Shown here one piece after another: positions 1 to 11,262 of a DNA stretch of 47,041 bases. Location of the stretch: NCBI GenBank assembly GCA_022925895.1, contig JAKSYS010000506.1, forward strand, positions 1-47,041. Direction: 5' to 3'. A program made the position numbers and the translations under genes. This DNA comes from Fragilaria crotonensis. Its lineage: Eukaryota > Bacillariophyta > Fragilariophyceae > Fragilariales > Fragilariaceae. How positions within the stretch are numbered: the stretch's first letter is position 1; each line of letters begins with the position of its first letter. Below the pieces are notes generated by a model. The model ran no database searches. It was not told the origin of the DNA and saw only the letters and a program-made list of their open reading frames with translations.

Positions 1-225
1 ATCGCGGCCGCAGGTCGCGATAGTTACGCGACGAAACCCTAAAAGTATCGCAACTATCGTCGTGGATTTCAACGGAAGTTCTTTACCAACGAAGCGTAAC
101 CCGAGTGAACTGCGTGCGTTCTAAAGTGCCGAAGCCCACCTGACAACGTTGTGTTTGATGACTCGACAACCAACAAACAATGAAATACAGTCGTCGAGTA
201 CTTGTACATACGAGCACGCTTCTGA

Positions 226-620
226 AACCTTTGCGCTGCCCTTTCGAACAGATATGACATACACGACGATCACATTGTGTTCGTTCTTCTACAGTACTAC
301 CTGTACCTTGCGTGTACATAGTAGGCACAAGTGTAAGTACAACCCTATCGAAATCACTTTGCAGTCATTTGAACATCTGCAGTTGTGCAGTACTAACACT
401 ACCTCACTCCGCATCTAATCTTTGCACTGTCCATTGAACAGTTACATATGCATACACAAGCACAAGCTTGTTTGAAAATCTGTGTGAAGCCCTTTGAACA
501 TTGTTGTTGCACAGTACTCGGAGTACTCTGCTTCTGAAATCTTCATACTGGCCTTGAACTTCTGCCATAGTACTACAATCTTTACGACATCCTTCAGCAT
601 ATTTTGTGCGACTACAAACA
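226..620. repeat. Degenerate ~60-65 bp tandem repeat array
   Basis: A loose motif, AATCTTTGnAnTGnCC followed by TTGAACA, recurs at about 226 (AACC variant), 352, 417, 477, 538 and 577. The spacing is about 60-65 bp, with one double step. Units also share CAGTACT-like stretches. The array lies directly upstream of the tyrosine recombinase gene and ends about 85 bp before its ATG, so it may be part of that element's leader. The copies are strongly diverged and the exact unit edges are not clear. Confidence 0.5.
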
Positions 621-704
621 GGCTTACCAGAGTTATTGGTGCATGGTCAATAACATTCAGTGCCATCGTATTTTAATTTGGCTTGCAACAACCGATATTT
701 GAAC

Positions 705-3176
705 ATGGCAGAAGAGAATTCAAGAAAGAAACAGAAACTGGGAAGTGTGCTTGATGGCCTTGCCCCAGCGACGCATGCCGGGAGAGATGCTGCTATCATC
801 ATGTTCGACAAATTCATGGAAAAGCAAGGGGAGCCAAAATTTGATGAGCTTGGCCCCAACGATGCCCTCGGTGACAATCTTAAGGTAGTCCTTGTCAACT
901 TTGCAGAAGGATTGTTAGGTGACCCACCTACAAAGGGTTGCACCGGCGAGGGAGGGGAATACACTGGCAGCACCCTGATTAAATATTTCAATGCATTCAA
1001 AAATTGTCTGATCAAAAAGTTTCCGGAGAAACGCGGCATGTTGAATGACCAGGCATGGGTAAAGGAAGTTGAAAAAAATCTCCCGAGGCTGCTTAGCAAA
1101 AAAATTCACAAGGGCACCCAAGAGGACAGTGTTATTAGCAAAGTGATTCCACTCTTCCGGAAGACTAGTAAGAGAAATAGTGTGTACCTGCACCCATGTT
1201 CAGACATGATGGAACCTCTCGAAGTTGACCTTGTTGGAATTTGCAGTGGATTAATGAATTCCAATATCCGTGGCTCACAGGAGAAGAAACTGCAATACAA
1301 TATCACCCACAGCTCTGTTGGGCGAGGTGGTGAAATAAAATTCATCAACTACGATAAAATGTACTGGGAACCATTCTTCCAAGTAACGGTTGCCAAATGG
1401 TTTCAAATGAAACAGGTTACCAGTGTTCCAACTTCCTGGTGCGTAGATTTTGAGTATGCTGAAACGTGTATCCCAACTTCATTCGCGTGTTTTTGGATGG
1501 TCGAAAATGGTCTAGCCCGGAGTGGCAACCCATATGAAATTCGAAGATCATCGGAAAGTCGCGCTGCATCATACGTCTTTCAATCGCTCCAGAACCTGAA
1601 TGATGGCTACACTTCGCAGCTTTCCAACAAACTAAAAACATTTGTTCCAGAGGAGCTGAAGAGCATGATCACAATGAAGTCATTGCGCATTGGTGCCAGT
1701 ACAGAGCTGGCAGCAAACCGAGGTGTTCAATTTGATGAAAAGATTGCACGAGGTGGATGGTCAACTGGTACAAGTCAAGACCACTACACGTGGATCCTGC
1801 TGTGCAACATCTTGTCTCCCATGCTTGCATTGGCCGGCTACCCTGATCCAACAATTACGCCAGTGGCACCTACGCTTGATGCCATTGGGAAAGATGGCCT
1901 CGAAAAGATTGATGATTTCATATGTGCTCTGTACATAGTTCACGTGCCTCACTTCTTTAAGAAGGGAAAACTACGTCCTATGTTGGAGGTTGCAACTGCA
2001 TCTGTCATCATGCATTTCACCCATTTTCTTGCAAAGTATGGACGAACAAACACAGTCGTCGACAAGATGATAAAATCCATTGTGAGAGTTGGCCTCGCTA
2101 CCTATGATGATGATGCGGTTGTGCTTCTTTCCGCTTGGTCATCCAAGGTTAAGGAAGACTTCTATAGCCGTGTAACTACTGTGAATGAGTCATCCTCCGA
2201 GATTTTGAATCTGATCCGTACGCTTCAGGCAAACAATTCTCGCCAGTTTATGGATATGCGCGAAACAGTGTCAACAATGTTGCGACAAAATTCAAAATTG
2301 ACTGAGGAGATTACTTTGTTGAAGGAACAGTTAGTGCATAGCCGACAACGGGAGACTCAGCGAGATCAGCAATCAACTATTGTGGCAAATGAGATCACAG
2401 AAATTAAAATCCTTTTGCAAGCCCTTGTTCCTGGCAAAATAGGGTCCCCTCGAAGTCCAACTGAGCTCATCCTATCACCAGCATTGTTGCAGCATTTGGA
2501 CCCTGACTCACCAATCATCCTCAAAGTTGTTGCAGATGAAGGTAATGTGGCGGAGAACAATGCCCAACCTTCAAAGGCAAAAGGTCAGACAAACTTATTT
2601 GCTACGCTTAGATATGGCAAAGCTGCAGAGGAGCAAGCCTCTGATGCATATTTTAAGAACAAGCTTGTGAGCGATGTGCTGATGGACTTGTTTGACAATG
2701 GCAAGCTCAAGAATTTATGCAAGATGCCACTGTCAAGGCTGAAATGCAAGTTTGTTCCTACAAAGAATTCAACTATCTACATGGCTGCACTTGATCTTGT
2801 TGAAGCTCTGTTGATGTATGAAGATTGCCAATTTCTGATCAATGCTAGCAACTGCAGCCCTGTCACACCTGAAACTCGCCATAAGCTTTCTGCGATGTTT
2901 CTCAATCTTGACTATTGGGTTCGTAAGGCTTGTTCATCTCTCCTGAATGTGAAGCTGACAGGTGCTAGAAAGGCCTATCTTTATGGAACTGGGAATGTGG
3001 TTAAAAAGCCGGGTACTTGGAACCTGGTGAAAAGTTTTATTCCTGCCTGGACTGATGCAATGCTTGGTGAACCTAACATAGCACCAGATAATGCAGTGAT
3101 GACTTTTCGCGAATGGGTCAATGACAAACAAGCTGCAACAGTTGATGCCAAGCCCAGCTCCTTACCACAAAAATAA
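705..3176 (+). CDS. Crypton-like tyrosine recombinase (transposase), apparently intact
   Basis: An 823-residue protein from the ATG at 705; the open frame extends 15 codons further upstream but without an ATG. Tyrosine recombinases cut and rejoin DNA through a covalent tyrosine-DNA intermediate and act in the nucleus as the mobility enzyme of Crypton and DIRS elements. Visible catalytic signature: R207 in VGRGGE, K325-x-x-R328 in MKSLRIGAS, W352 in RGGWST and the nucleophile Y361 in DHYTWI. Lys replaces the usual His of the HxxR pair. Residues about 500-580 look like a coiled coil, and the last ~250 residues are an unassigned C-terminal domain. There are no reverse-transcriptase motifs nearby, which favours a Crypton over DIRS. 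There are no stops or frameshifts, unlike most neighbours. Superfamily call is firm from motifs; Crypton membership is inference. Confidence 0.75.
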   Translation: MAEENSRKKQKLGSVLDGLAPATHAGRDAAIIMFDKFMEKQGEPKFDELGPNDALGDNLKVVLVNFAEGLLGDPPTKGCTGEGGEYTGSTLIKYFNAFKNCLIKKFPEKRGMLNDQAWVKEVEKNLPRLLSKKIHKGTQEDSVISKVIPLFRKTSKRNSVYLHPCSDMMEPLEVDLVGICSGLMNSNIRGSQEKKLQYNITHSSVGRGGEIKFINYDKMYWEPFFQVTVAKWFQMKQVTSVPTSWCVDFEYAETCIPTSFACFWMVENGLARSGNPYEIRRSSESRAASYVFQSLQNLNDGYTSQLSNKLKTFVPEELKSMITMKSLRIGASTELAANRGVQFDEKIARGGWSTGTSQDHYTWILLCNILSPMLALAGYPDPTITPVAPTLDAIGKDGLEKIDDFICALYIVHVPHFFKKGKLRPMLEVATASVIMHFTHFLAKYGRTNTVVDKMIKSIVRVGLATYDDDAVVLLSAWSSKVKEDFYSRVTTVNESSSEILNLIRTLQANNSRQFMDMRETVSTMLRQNSKLTEEITLLKEQLVHSRQRETQRDQQSTIVANEITEIKILLQALVPGKIGSPRSPTELILSPALLQHLDPDSPIILKVVADEGNVAENNAQPSKAKGQTNLFATLRYGKAAEEQASDAYFKNKLVSDVLMDLFDNGKLKNLCKMPLSRLKCKFVPTKNSTIYMAALDLVEALLMYEDCQFLINASNCSPVTPETRHKLSAMFLNLDYWVRKACSSLLNVKLTGARKAYLYGTGNVVKKPGTWNLVKSFIPAWTDAMLGEPNIAPDNAVMTFREWVNDKQAATVDAKPSSLPQK

Positions 3177-4997
3177 ATACTTGAACTTACTTAAACTTTC
3201 TTTACATTATATCAGAGCTATGTCTCAAGGACCGCGGTCTACCCTGCCTCCATAGTTTGAGATCCAGATGAACCTTTGATTTCATCAACATCATTTGAGA
3301 CCGGTCAACAAGCATTTAAAAGGAACCATCCACTAGCAACAAGGTCAGGAAGAAGATTCTCTGGATTCAACTGAACCCTTTGGAAGACTTCTCACTTCTC
3401 AGATCACATCCAAAGTTGACAATTACTATCTGTCCCAGAAAATCACCAAAAATCTCCCCATTACTACAAGAAACCAGAAAACTACATCAATGGATCCATC
3501 TATTGCCCAGCACAACATTTAACATACATCACTACAATCAACCCTTTCTTGTGTTTTGATTTGTTATAATTGCCTGCACCTATGTGACAAATCTGTATGC
3601 AAAATTATTGTGCCAGTTATTGGGATAGGAGTATCTCACCTTGCAAAATTCACAGAATTGACCAGAAGGTGCGACGTTCTTTTAGTTGACTCTCACTCAG
3701 CCTGCTTTTTGACAATGGCCAGCAATCAGCACCAGAAACTCCAGCCATAATGTGAGAAGCCCATTGCCTTGTCAGCACATTTGATTTTAAAGCAGTGCAC
3801 CTTTGTGACAAGCATACATTCTTCTTTCTTTGTCTGGTGCTAAAGCTGCCCCACCTTCATCAGCAGTTATGATCACAATTAGCACATTAAGCTTTTCATT
3901 CAATGTTGCTCTGACCACAGGATCAGCAAAAAGTGAAAGTGATGATACTCTTCACACTCAGTGTGGTGACTTCCATATCTCTGTCACCATCAGGATGAGC
4001 TGCAACCCTTGCCAATCAGGATAAGTCCAAAGCATTCTTCTGACCCTGGAAGATGCAGCCACAATAGCTACTGCCAAACCTGGCCCTCACAAGCTGGGCT
4101 GATGCCCCATCCGGCCCTCACCACAAGCTGCTTTGTTTACCAGAACCAGTTCTGGTGAGATTTTTACAGATGCATAGATGTCTTTGGTTCAAGCTTTCTC
4201 AAGAATGGCACAAGATTTAATGGATATGCCACATCAGCCAGGCGGGTACTGCTCCTCCTTCTGACATGTATGGACAATATGCTGAATTTCTGAATCATAA
4301 TGGGAATAGGAACAAAATTCATGGCAAGGCTGCACAAAGTGAATGCAACCTGCTGGTTGACAACAAGGTTAAACTAACCAGCCTTTCCATTGCTATGGTG
4401 GCCTGCACAAAGTAAAGTGTACGATGAGATTACTGTCTTACCGGCCAAGGCAACAACTGTTGAAAAAATGACTATCTGGCACAACAGCTCCAGCTTGATC
4501 ATCATTAATCCTGAATTGAGGCAATGTCAGTTCATTGCTGCATGGTACTAGATGTCAATACAAGTGCAAATGATGATTACACTTGGTGCTGCCAATGACA
4601 AGCTCTGCTCCTATTCGTGAGCTGAACTGGAGGAGTCAATGCATCCTTGCAACGCACAAACAAATCAAATTAAAACATGAGTGCAACAAAGCAGTATAAA
4701 ACTTAAGGCTTATTGATTGAATGAAGTGTGTGCAAGAAGAATCAAAGGACATAAATGAATGGGCAGTTTGCACTAACCTCTGAGATGCAACTCAGGCTAA
4801 GGCAATGGCAATCACTGACAAGAAGAAGCGAGAGACTGATCTTATCTTGGAGAATGAAAAGAAAAGGAGATCAACTCATGATGCAAAGAATGATTGGTTG
4901 CTGGATGAGTGGTTGCACATGGTGTTCATGGTGACCTCGTAGCAGCATACGCAGCCACCTCCACCGCGTTGGTTGTTACATGAAGAAGGGGGGGTTG
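3177..4997. other. AT-rich stretch without a recognisable gene
   Basis: About 1.8 kb downstream of the recombinase. I see only short open frames with no recognisable motif. Around 4800-4920 one frame reads as lysine/glutamate-rich (DKKKRETDLI) and may be a coding remnant. The stretch could be the 3' part of the Crypton-like element, but no terminal repeat was found to fix its end. Confidence 0.4.
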
Positions 4998-5368
<371 letters not shown>

Positions 5369-5716
5369 CAAGAGGCAGAAGACGACTGACCCACCACATA
5401 TCTGATTCGAACCGGGCACAACCAAGGCCAGAGTGAGGAACACAACCAAATCCGCAGGAAACCCCTCCCAAAACGCACGAGTGACCGACAGAGGCGCGCA
5501 CCCACAAGGAACCGTGGGAACAACAACAGAGACCCCTGTGACAATGACCGGCCCGACCAGGCTAGGAACGACAAGCTCCTGGACCCAAGCCAATCCCCAC
5601 GTAACAATCCGAGCCCTCTCCCAACGCTGTCCTGCAACCATGCACAGTAAGGGGGCAAGGAAACCAACAGCATCCCCAACCGGGGGCGCAACACCGGAAA
5701 TCGCGACCGCCTACCA
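5369..5716 (+). other. Arg/Asn-rich open stretch before the decayed recombinase
   Basis: The frame that runs on from the trinucleotide tract is open after a TGA near 5387 until a TAA near 5660. It translates into arginine-, asparagine- and proline-rich sequence without a recognisable fold. It may be the leading part of the element that carries the decayed recombinase downstream, but nothing in it is diagnostic. Confidence 0.25.
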
Positions 5717-7081
5717 ATGCCAGGAACAACCGGAGAGAAAACCCCCTCGCGCAAGCACCTGCGCATCACATTTGGAGGGTCCGCCAACCTGCTGACTTGG
5801 TGCATGGTATCGTCGGAGATGGTGACCGACCTCGCTAATGAGATCTGTCAGTGGCTGCAAGGACTGGGACCCAACCACATAGCACAGCCTGGCACATCCG
5901 CTGAGTCCAGTATGGCGCTACAAGAACAACCAAACCATCCTGTTGGCCCAAGCATACTACCTGAAGGCGGTTATAGTGCCCCCAATCCTCAGGGGGAAAG
6001 TGGACTGATAAATTGACGATCTCATCCACGTCTTCTGGGACCCGCCGAGTAATATTGAACGACTCCCCCATGCAGTACCGCTAGCCGTGCATGTCACCAG
6101 CTGTCCCCACCCGCCGGAATCCAGGGAACCACTCCCACGACGAGTCATATTGTCCTGCCCAAACTTGAAGCAGAAGGGGTACCCACACCCAAGCTCTTGC
6201 AAGGGATGATCAGCCTATCTGAGGCAGAATTGCCCCACCTCAAAGACTCCCACTTTGCCATCATAAGCGAAATCGCAATCGTAGGATTTTTCGACGCCAT
6301 GCGATCGTGCGAGGCAACCACAACCCCATTGCCCGGGCGAACCAAAATCATCGCCACCAACGGAGTCGTCGTGTTCCGAAACTCCCAAACCAGATCGTCC
6401 CTCATGACGACGACGACCCGAAGCTCGCACAAGCTGAACTAGTCACCATCACGTTCCGGAACCAAAAGAACAGGGCCAAGGATGATGACAAACAAACCCA
6501 TAATCCTGTGATGTGCCCGGTACTGTGACTGGTGGCTGGCATCCATCAACTGCCAGACGCGCCACCTACCACAACCATAAACACAACGCTGGCCGGAACC
6601 CAAACTGTTCTTCTGCCCAGCAAATTACTGATCCATCACCTATGAACCCCGTGCAAACTCCTGGTGGGAGGAGCGGACACATTCGGATACGACCCACCGG
6701 ACATCAGAACAAAGTCCTTACGGTCGGGAGCGGCAATGGGATTATTCCTCATGGACCACTCAGCTACAAAGAGTATGCTGCTCGGACGGTGGTTGTCTGA
6801 TGCATTTGAACTACATTAGACCTCAGGTGCTCAAGTGCTGGACTACTAGTAAGCTTAGCAGCGATATGATCCACCACAACTCCTTCCTCGAAGTCACCGT
6901 CCCGCGATGCAACTCAAAGGACGCCCCACGAACTCGACGCCCCCATTCCACGGCCTCCAAAAAGCCTACACCTGCACCACTAAAACCAGGAGCTGTGACT
7001 TCAATGGCTGGACACATAAATCTGGGGGATTTGGTGAGCAGGGACCTCACTACCGGTCTTGGTTTCTGCAAAACCCACTAG
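5717..7081 (+). pseudogene. Decayed tyrosine recombinase of a second family
   Basis: Spread over several frames, the plus strand keeps the core of a tyrosine recombinase unlike the intact one upstream. Seen in order: FFDAMRSCE with the first catalytic Arg (codon 6302); GRTKII and ITFRNQKN; a CPV motif near 6515; GYDPPDIRTKSLRSGAAM with the second Arg (codon 6721); GRWLSDAF (Trp codon 6790); and NYIRPQV with the presumed nucleophile Tyr (codon 6812). Frames change after 6440, around 6525 (followed by a TGA near 6650) and at about 6808. Lys sits where His is usual. The RSGAAM...GRW.SDAF..YIRPQV order matches recombinases common in diatom genomes, from my knowledge of the family. Residues before about 6190 are not recognised. 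The block looks more GC-rich than its flanks. Non-functional as it stands. Confidence 0.7.
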
Positions 7082-7427
7082 CTCTCGAGCTACTACTCTA
7101 CGAGTACGTGAAAACAATTAGCTACTACTAGCTACTAGCCCATCGGGACAAAAAACCCCTAGAGAAAGGCGGTACTACTGTAGCTAGTAGTAGACTTGTT
7201 TCGACGCACAACGCGGGACAATTAGCGTCAATTAAGTACTTGTGCTAGTACAGGAGGACTGGCGTACGGGAGTACTCTCTAGTTAGAACGAGGTGCACGC
7301 GAGTAAACCGAAAACGCCGAGCTCTCCGAACTCCGAGTTCCTCGGGTACCTCCGATGTAATCGAGGTAGTCGAGCGATAGTTTTTCATTTAGTCGAAGTA
7401 GTCGAGCGATACTTTCGTAAATTATAT
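7082..7427. other. Intergenic stretch with a 20-bp direct repeat
   Basis: No gene seen. The stretch is rich in CTAG/CTAC runs. A near-perfect 20 bp direct repeat (TCGAGGTAGTCGAGCGATAG) lies at 7361-7380 and 7393-7412, shortly before the conserved leader of the first kinase gene. Confidence 0.5.
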
Positions 7428-7668
7428 CATAAAAATGAAACAAATACGGTTAATCGTGGTATGTGATGAGAAAAATTCGGATCTCGTGGTCTTGTGAATC
7501 TGTGAAGAAGTCATCCCAGCTGAAATCTCTCAAACGCGCGTCCATTGCTCACATGGTCATTTGTGCCGCCATTTGGCACTTTTTGCAGACCAGCATTGCA
7601 GCTCAAACACAGGACATCTGTAAGAATTAGAGAAGCTGCCTACCGGTAGTACTCCACTATGACTCTTG
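7428..7668 (+). promoter_or_regulatory. Conserved leader of kinase copy 1
   Basis: About 240 bp that closely match 11176-11432, with small indels, and run up to the first codons of both genes. Shared landmarks include GATGAGAAAAATTCG, TCATCCCAGCTGAAATCTCTC, GCAGACCAGCATTGCAG and the palindrome CTACCGGTAG at 7640-7649, about 10 bp before the first ATG (at 7660). Because mismatches and indels are scattered without a reading-frame pattern, I treat it as promoter and 5' leader, not coding. No TATA box was identified. Confidence 0.55.
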
Positions 7669-9515
7669 ATGAAGAATTTGATTGGTAGTGCCAAATATGG
7701 ATATCTCGACAAGGTTCCTAACCTCTTGCGAAGAGGGGCAAACGTGAATGCCAAGGATGATGATGGCAACACAGCTCTTCACTATGCTGCTATGAGTCAT
7801 GATGTTCGGTTGCAAGATTTGGAAGAAGTCGTTCGTGCTTTATTGAATCACAATGGAGTGGATGTGAATATCAAGAATGATCGAGGCAACACAGCTCTAG
7901 ATGTGGCTTTCTATTGTGAAAATTTCGAAGTTGCAGGTCTCTTGAAAGAACACACGGATCGTGAGAAGCATAGCAAGGAGAACGAGCAGAATCCCCACAA
8001 GAGACCTGAAGTTGAAGCGCACGCATCGGAAGAGAAGCGCCCATCCAGCACTGATGAGGCGTTTGGAAAAGGACCAAACGCTGCTTGTTCACGTGATGAA
8101 TACAACCTCCGCTGATCCTGTTGAACTCTCATTGGAGTACATTGAGCGATGCATCAAGAAGGACCACGACGGCAAACTGATGAAACTTGGATCGGGTGCC
8201 TATGGTGATGTTTTCTTGGCGGAAGATTGTCGCCTGCCAAAGAAGTTCGCAGTGAAAATGATTAATCCTACTAAACTTGATCAGGATACCATTGAGGACA
8301 TACGCAAAAGCTTTCAGACGGAACTGTCGGCAAGTTCCGATAGAGTCTTGTCATTATTCAGCGGCAGCGATGATCAATTTTCATGACCTCGGACAGTTCC
8401 TTATGGCGCATTTCGTTTATTGTACACAGACTCTCACGACATTCCGGCATCCTAACATTATTGTCTTGTATGGGTACAGTTTAAATGCCAACAGTACGCA
8501 GCAGTGCTTGGTGTATGAATATGCCGCAAATGGCTCCCTCGCTGACTTCTTCACTGACGAGGGCAACAGAGCCCGCCTGCCTGCAGATATGCGATTGTCC
8601 ATTATGTTCGAATTGACAAGAGCGGTTCACTTCTTACGCACTGGTGGGTGCAAGGTGGCAGGTAATGGTTGGAAAGTGTTTCATCGCGACATAAAGAGCG
8701 CCAACATCTGTTTGGCGGCCGATTTCACCCCTCGGCTGATTGATTGCGGACTGGCCAAATTTGTACGTGACGACAACTACAGTGGTATTCCGGGGGCTGT
8801 CACACTGAAGAGCACAAGTCGAGATGGCACATTCGGAACCCCTGGATACATGTGTCCAGAGTATAGCAGGAAGAAGTCTGAGGGCACTCCCTGTCCTTAC
8901 ATCGCCGCCTATGACGTGTTTTCTCTTGGCGTCGTCTTGGTTGAGCTTATTTTGGGATGCTTGAATGGAGGGCATTCAACTAGAACTAGAAATGGAATGC
9001 AATTCGAGAATGCGTTTCGTCGATATGTCAAGGATGATAGTGATCGGCTGATTGTCGATGGATTGGAAAAGCTCATGCGTGATGCCGATCCCACCATCAT
9101 CTGGAATGCAGGGACTCTTGACCTAGTTTGTAAGGCTGCTATTCAGTGCATGGCTCCCTTCTCTGACGAAAAGTTGAGCACCGGTGACCTGCTCGATAAG
9201 CTCAGAGAGACAATCGGTTTGAAAAGAGATACACGCGTTTGGTATCCTGCCGCTGTGCATTCAGTAGATAGTGGCCCACACTGTGATATTTGCAACGATT
9301 ATTGTGCGGATTTAAAGTGCAGCGAGGGGCACGCCCTGTGTACAAGCTGTGTCGAGGAAAATCTGTTGCAGCACCTCTCTGACGGGGGCCGACTTTTGTG
9401 CCTGATCAACGGGTGCTCAAGCCAACCATTCAAAGACAACGAACTTGTCAAGTACATTTCTGTCGAATTATACAATCCACGTTTCAATGCCTGCGAGCAA
9501 ATTCATTTTGCTTGA
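7669..9515 (+). pseudogene. Ankyrin-TKL kinase-RING gene, copy 1 (frameshifted)
   Basis: Two to three ankyrin repeats (7669-8000), a charged linker, a split kinase domain and a C-terminal zinc cluster. Kinase motifs are GSGAYGDVF, FAVKMI, HRDIKSANICL, then LIDCGLAKF where DFG would be, and GTPGYMCPEYS. After the kinase, CDIC...C...KCSEGHALCTSC...CLINGC forms a C3HC4-like cluster. The chain stops soon after, lacking the ~250-residue C-terminal domain of the copy at 11433. Lesions compared with that copy: an extra T in TTT near 7677 separates the upstream ATG (7660) from the frame, and another in TTT near 8073 separates the ankyrin part from the kinase part. A 100 bp intron splits the kinase. 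A read error at each homopolymer is possible; otherwise this is a young pseudogene. Confidence 0.75.
8330..8429 (+). other. Predicted GC-AG intron in kinase copy 1
   Basis: Exon ...GAACTGTCG is followed by GCAAGT and the intron ends TGTACACAG before ACTCTCACG. Removing 100 bp in phase 0 joins FQTELS to TLTTFRHPNI, the expected helix C to strand 4 transition. The paralogue at 12363 has a GTAAGT donor at the identical position, so GC has replaced GT here. Confidence 0.75.
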
Positions 9516-9535
9516 TCGGATTCCAACTTCGAAAT

Positions 9536-9830
9536 GATCAAGGCCTACGTCATGGACACTTATCACTGCAGTTAAACAATGTGATCGAGCTTCACAATTA
9601 ATGAAGGTCTACGTCGGGCACCCACATTACTGCGTTCCAACACTCTGGTTTGAATGCTTTTGGAATTCAAGTTTTCGGTCGCTCCATTGAATCATCATCA
9701 CTTTGCAAGGATGAAGGCAAGGCCTGCCATCGTCAGAGGCACTCAGCATTCCAACAGTAGGATTCGAGGTTTTGCAAATGGATCAAGGCCTACGTTGGAC
9801 GTATCACTACTTGCGAGCGAGCAGAAACGA
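9536..9830. repeat. Degenerate ~65-72 bp repeats after kinase copy 1
   Basis: A motif GATCAAGGCCTACGT, followed by a CAC...ATCACTGC-like stretch, recurs at about 9537, 9602, 9710 and 9782. The copies are diverged. The rest of 9516-10262 shows no recognisable gene. Confidence 0.35.
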
Positions 9831-10262
9831 TTTCGCACATTTTGTGCCTATTGTACATATCAAATTGGTGGATGAGTTTGTGTGACCACCCGGTTGGAAC
9901 GGCAAGGCGGGAAAATATGGAAATCTTGCTGCGTGGAGAAAGAGCTATACCATCAAAAGCATCACCTCGATATCTGTCGGTGAGCTTCAAGGTAACGCCA
10001 TTCTCAATACGGGATACTGGTCCTACAGATATTTCTCTTTCCGAGCATGATTTTTTTACGCCCTCATCAGGTCACGCCTTCTGTGCACTGGCGCAGAGGA
10101 TCATAGTGGTGCACAAGTGGACAGCAGACCTTGCGTTGGCGTGACAGATCAGCCGTCCGAGATGAGCCATCAGCCATCCGTCAGTCATGTCTCAGCCAAC
10201 ATTTTTGATTTCGATCGACGCTTCGCCTTGTTTCGTTTCTGACAAATCTACGAATTATGAGT

Positions 10263-10510
10263 CATACGGTCATACGCCTTCTCTTGATTCGCAATGGATT
10301 GAGAACGTCAGAGATGTTCTTAATCTCGACGATGTTCTTGAGCTCTTTCGCAAGGGAGGAGAATTTGAATGCCACGAATGCCGTAATACAGCTCTCATCT
10401 GTACGAGCTGTAATGGCTATTTGGAGGCGGTTCTCGTGCTTTATTGATTGAAGACAGGGTGCACGTGAATGTGAAAGGTGAATACGACAACACTGCTCGT
10501 AGTAGTGCCC
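10263..10510 (+). pseudogene. Ankyrin-repeat scrap
   Basis: The translation carries the start of the family pattern in decayed form: SLDSQWIENVRDVL, then LELFRKGGEFECHECRNTAL and a GYLEAVLVLY helix. This parallels the intact order LDEEL...VRDLLRRGANVNAK...NTAL...GHLEVVRALL of the neighbouring genes. A TGA at about 10445 interrupts it, and the next frame continues with VHVNVKGEYDNTA. It is probably the leftover 5' end of another family member whose kinase part is gone. Confidence 0.55.
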
Positions 10511-10620
10511 TTCGATATACACGCTTTACATATTATTTATATTTAGCATGTATTGTTGGTTGCAACGAGATGACGACAACAATATGATCCGCAGGCGCTA
10601 CTACCGGTAGTATAAACTTA

Positions 10621-10690
10621 ACAACACAAAGCACCGAATACATACTCGAATCGCAACAACACAAAGCACCGAATACATACTCGAATCGCT
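10621..10690. repeat. Perfect 2 x 35 bp tandem duplication
   Basis: Units 10621-10655 and 10656-10690 look identical (AACAACACAAAGCACCGAAT...ATCGC). The duplication is recent enough to carry no visible mismatch. Confidence 0.9.
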
Positions 10691-10710
10691 CGCAAATCTT
10701 ATTGGACTTC

Positions 10711-11262
10711 TTGTCATTTCATTCTGCGCTGACATTGTTTTCAATTCCGCATCCCAGCCTTTTGGAAACAATGACATTGTAACGCACCAACATCGCTATT
10801 TGCTGTTGGAGAAAAGGAGTGCCTGCTCGATTTGTTGTCTATGTCATACAATGGCGAAAGTGCATGTAATTGATAGCTTTGGCTAGCCCCCCCCGTTCTT
10901 CGTACTCGCACCAGAAGAACTGTTTGCTGTTATGGAGTTCTCCTTTGGAACGCTGTCTCAATCGCCGTCACCGTCGCCGTCAATCTCATCGTTCTTACTC
11001 ATTACTCATTACAGGCACACATCGGTTTAGTTGTCAGTTCAGCAGCGTGCATACACGATACACGCACATACTGCATACGTAAATGTATATACTCATACTC
11101 GTATGATACACGGTAGAACGAGTATGTGCATGTACTGTTGTAGCCTTGTTGCATGTTGCATGCGCTTCCATATACATAAAAAGAAACAAATACGGATAAT
11201 CGTGATATGTGATGAGAAAAATTCGCATCTCTTGGTGTCTTGTGAATCTGTGAAGAAGTCAT
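10711..11262. repeat. Upstream segment duplicated at 19320-19800 (copy 1)
   Basis: Several hundred bases before the gene at 11433 match 19320-19800 with scattered substitutions and indels. Shared landmarks are CATTTCATTCTGCGCTG, TGGAAACAATGACATTGTA, GTTATGGAGTTCTCCTTTGG, CGCCGTCAATCTCAT and TTTAGTTGTCAGTTCAGC. The duplicated unit therefore included the upstream region together with the gene leader. Confidence 0.8.

Noticed and set aside
5399-5414. tRNA-like GGTTCGAATC (minus strand)
   Set aside because: The flanking bases do not pair as a T-arm and no acceptor or anticodon stem can be drawn.
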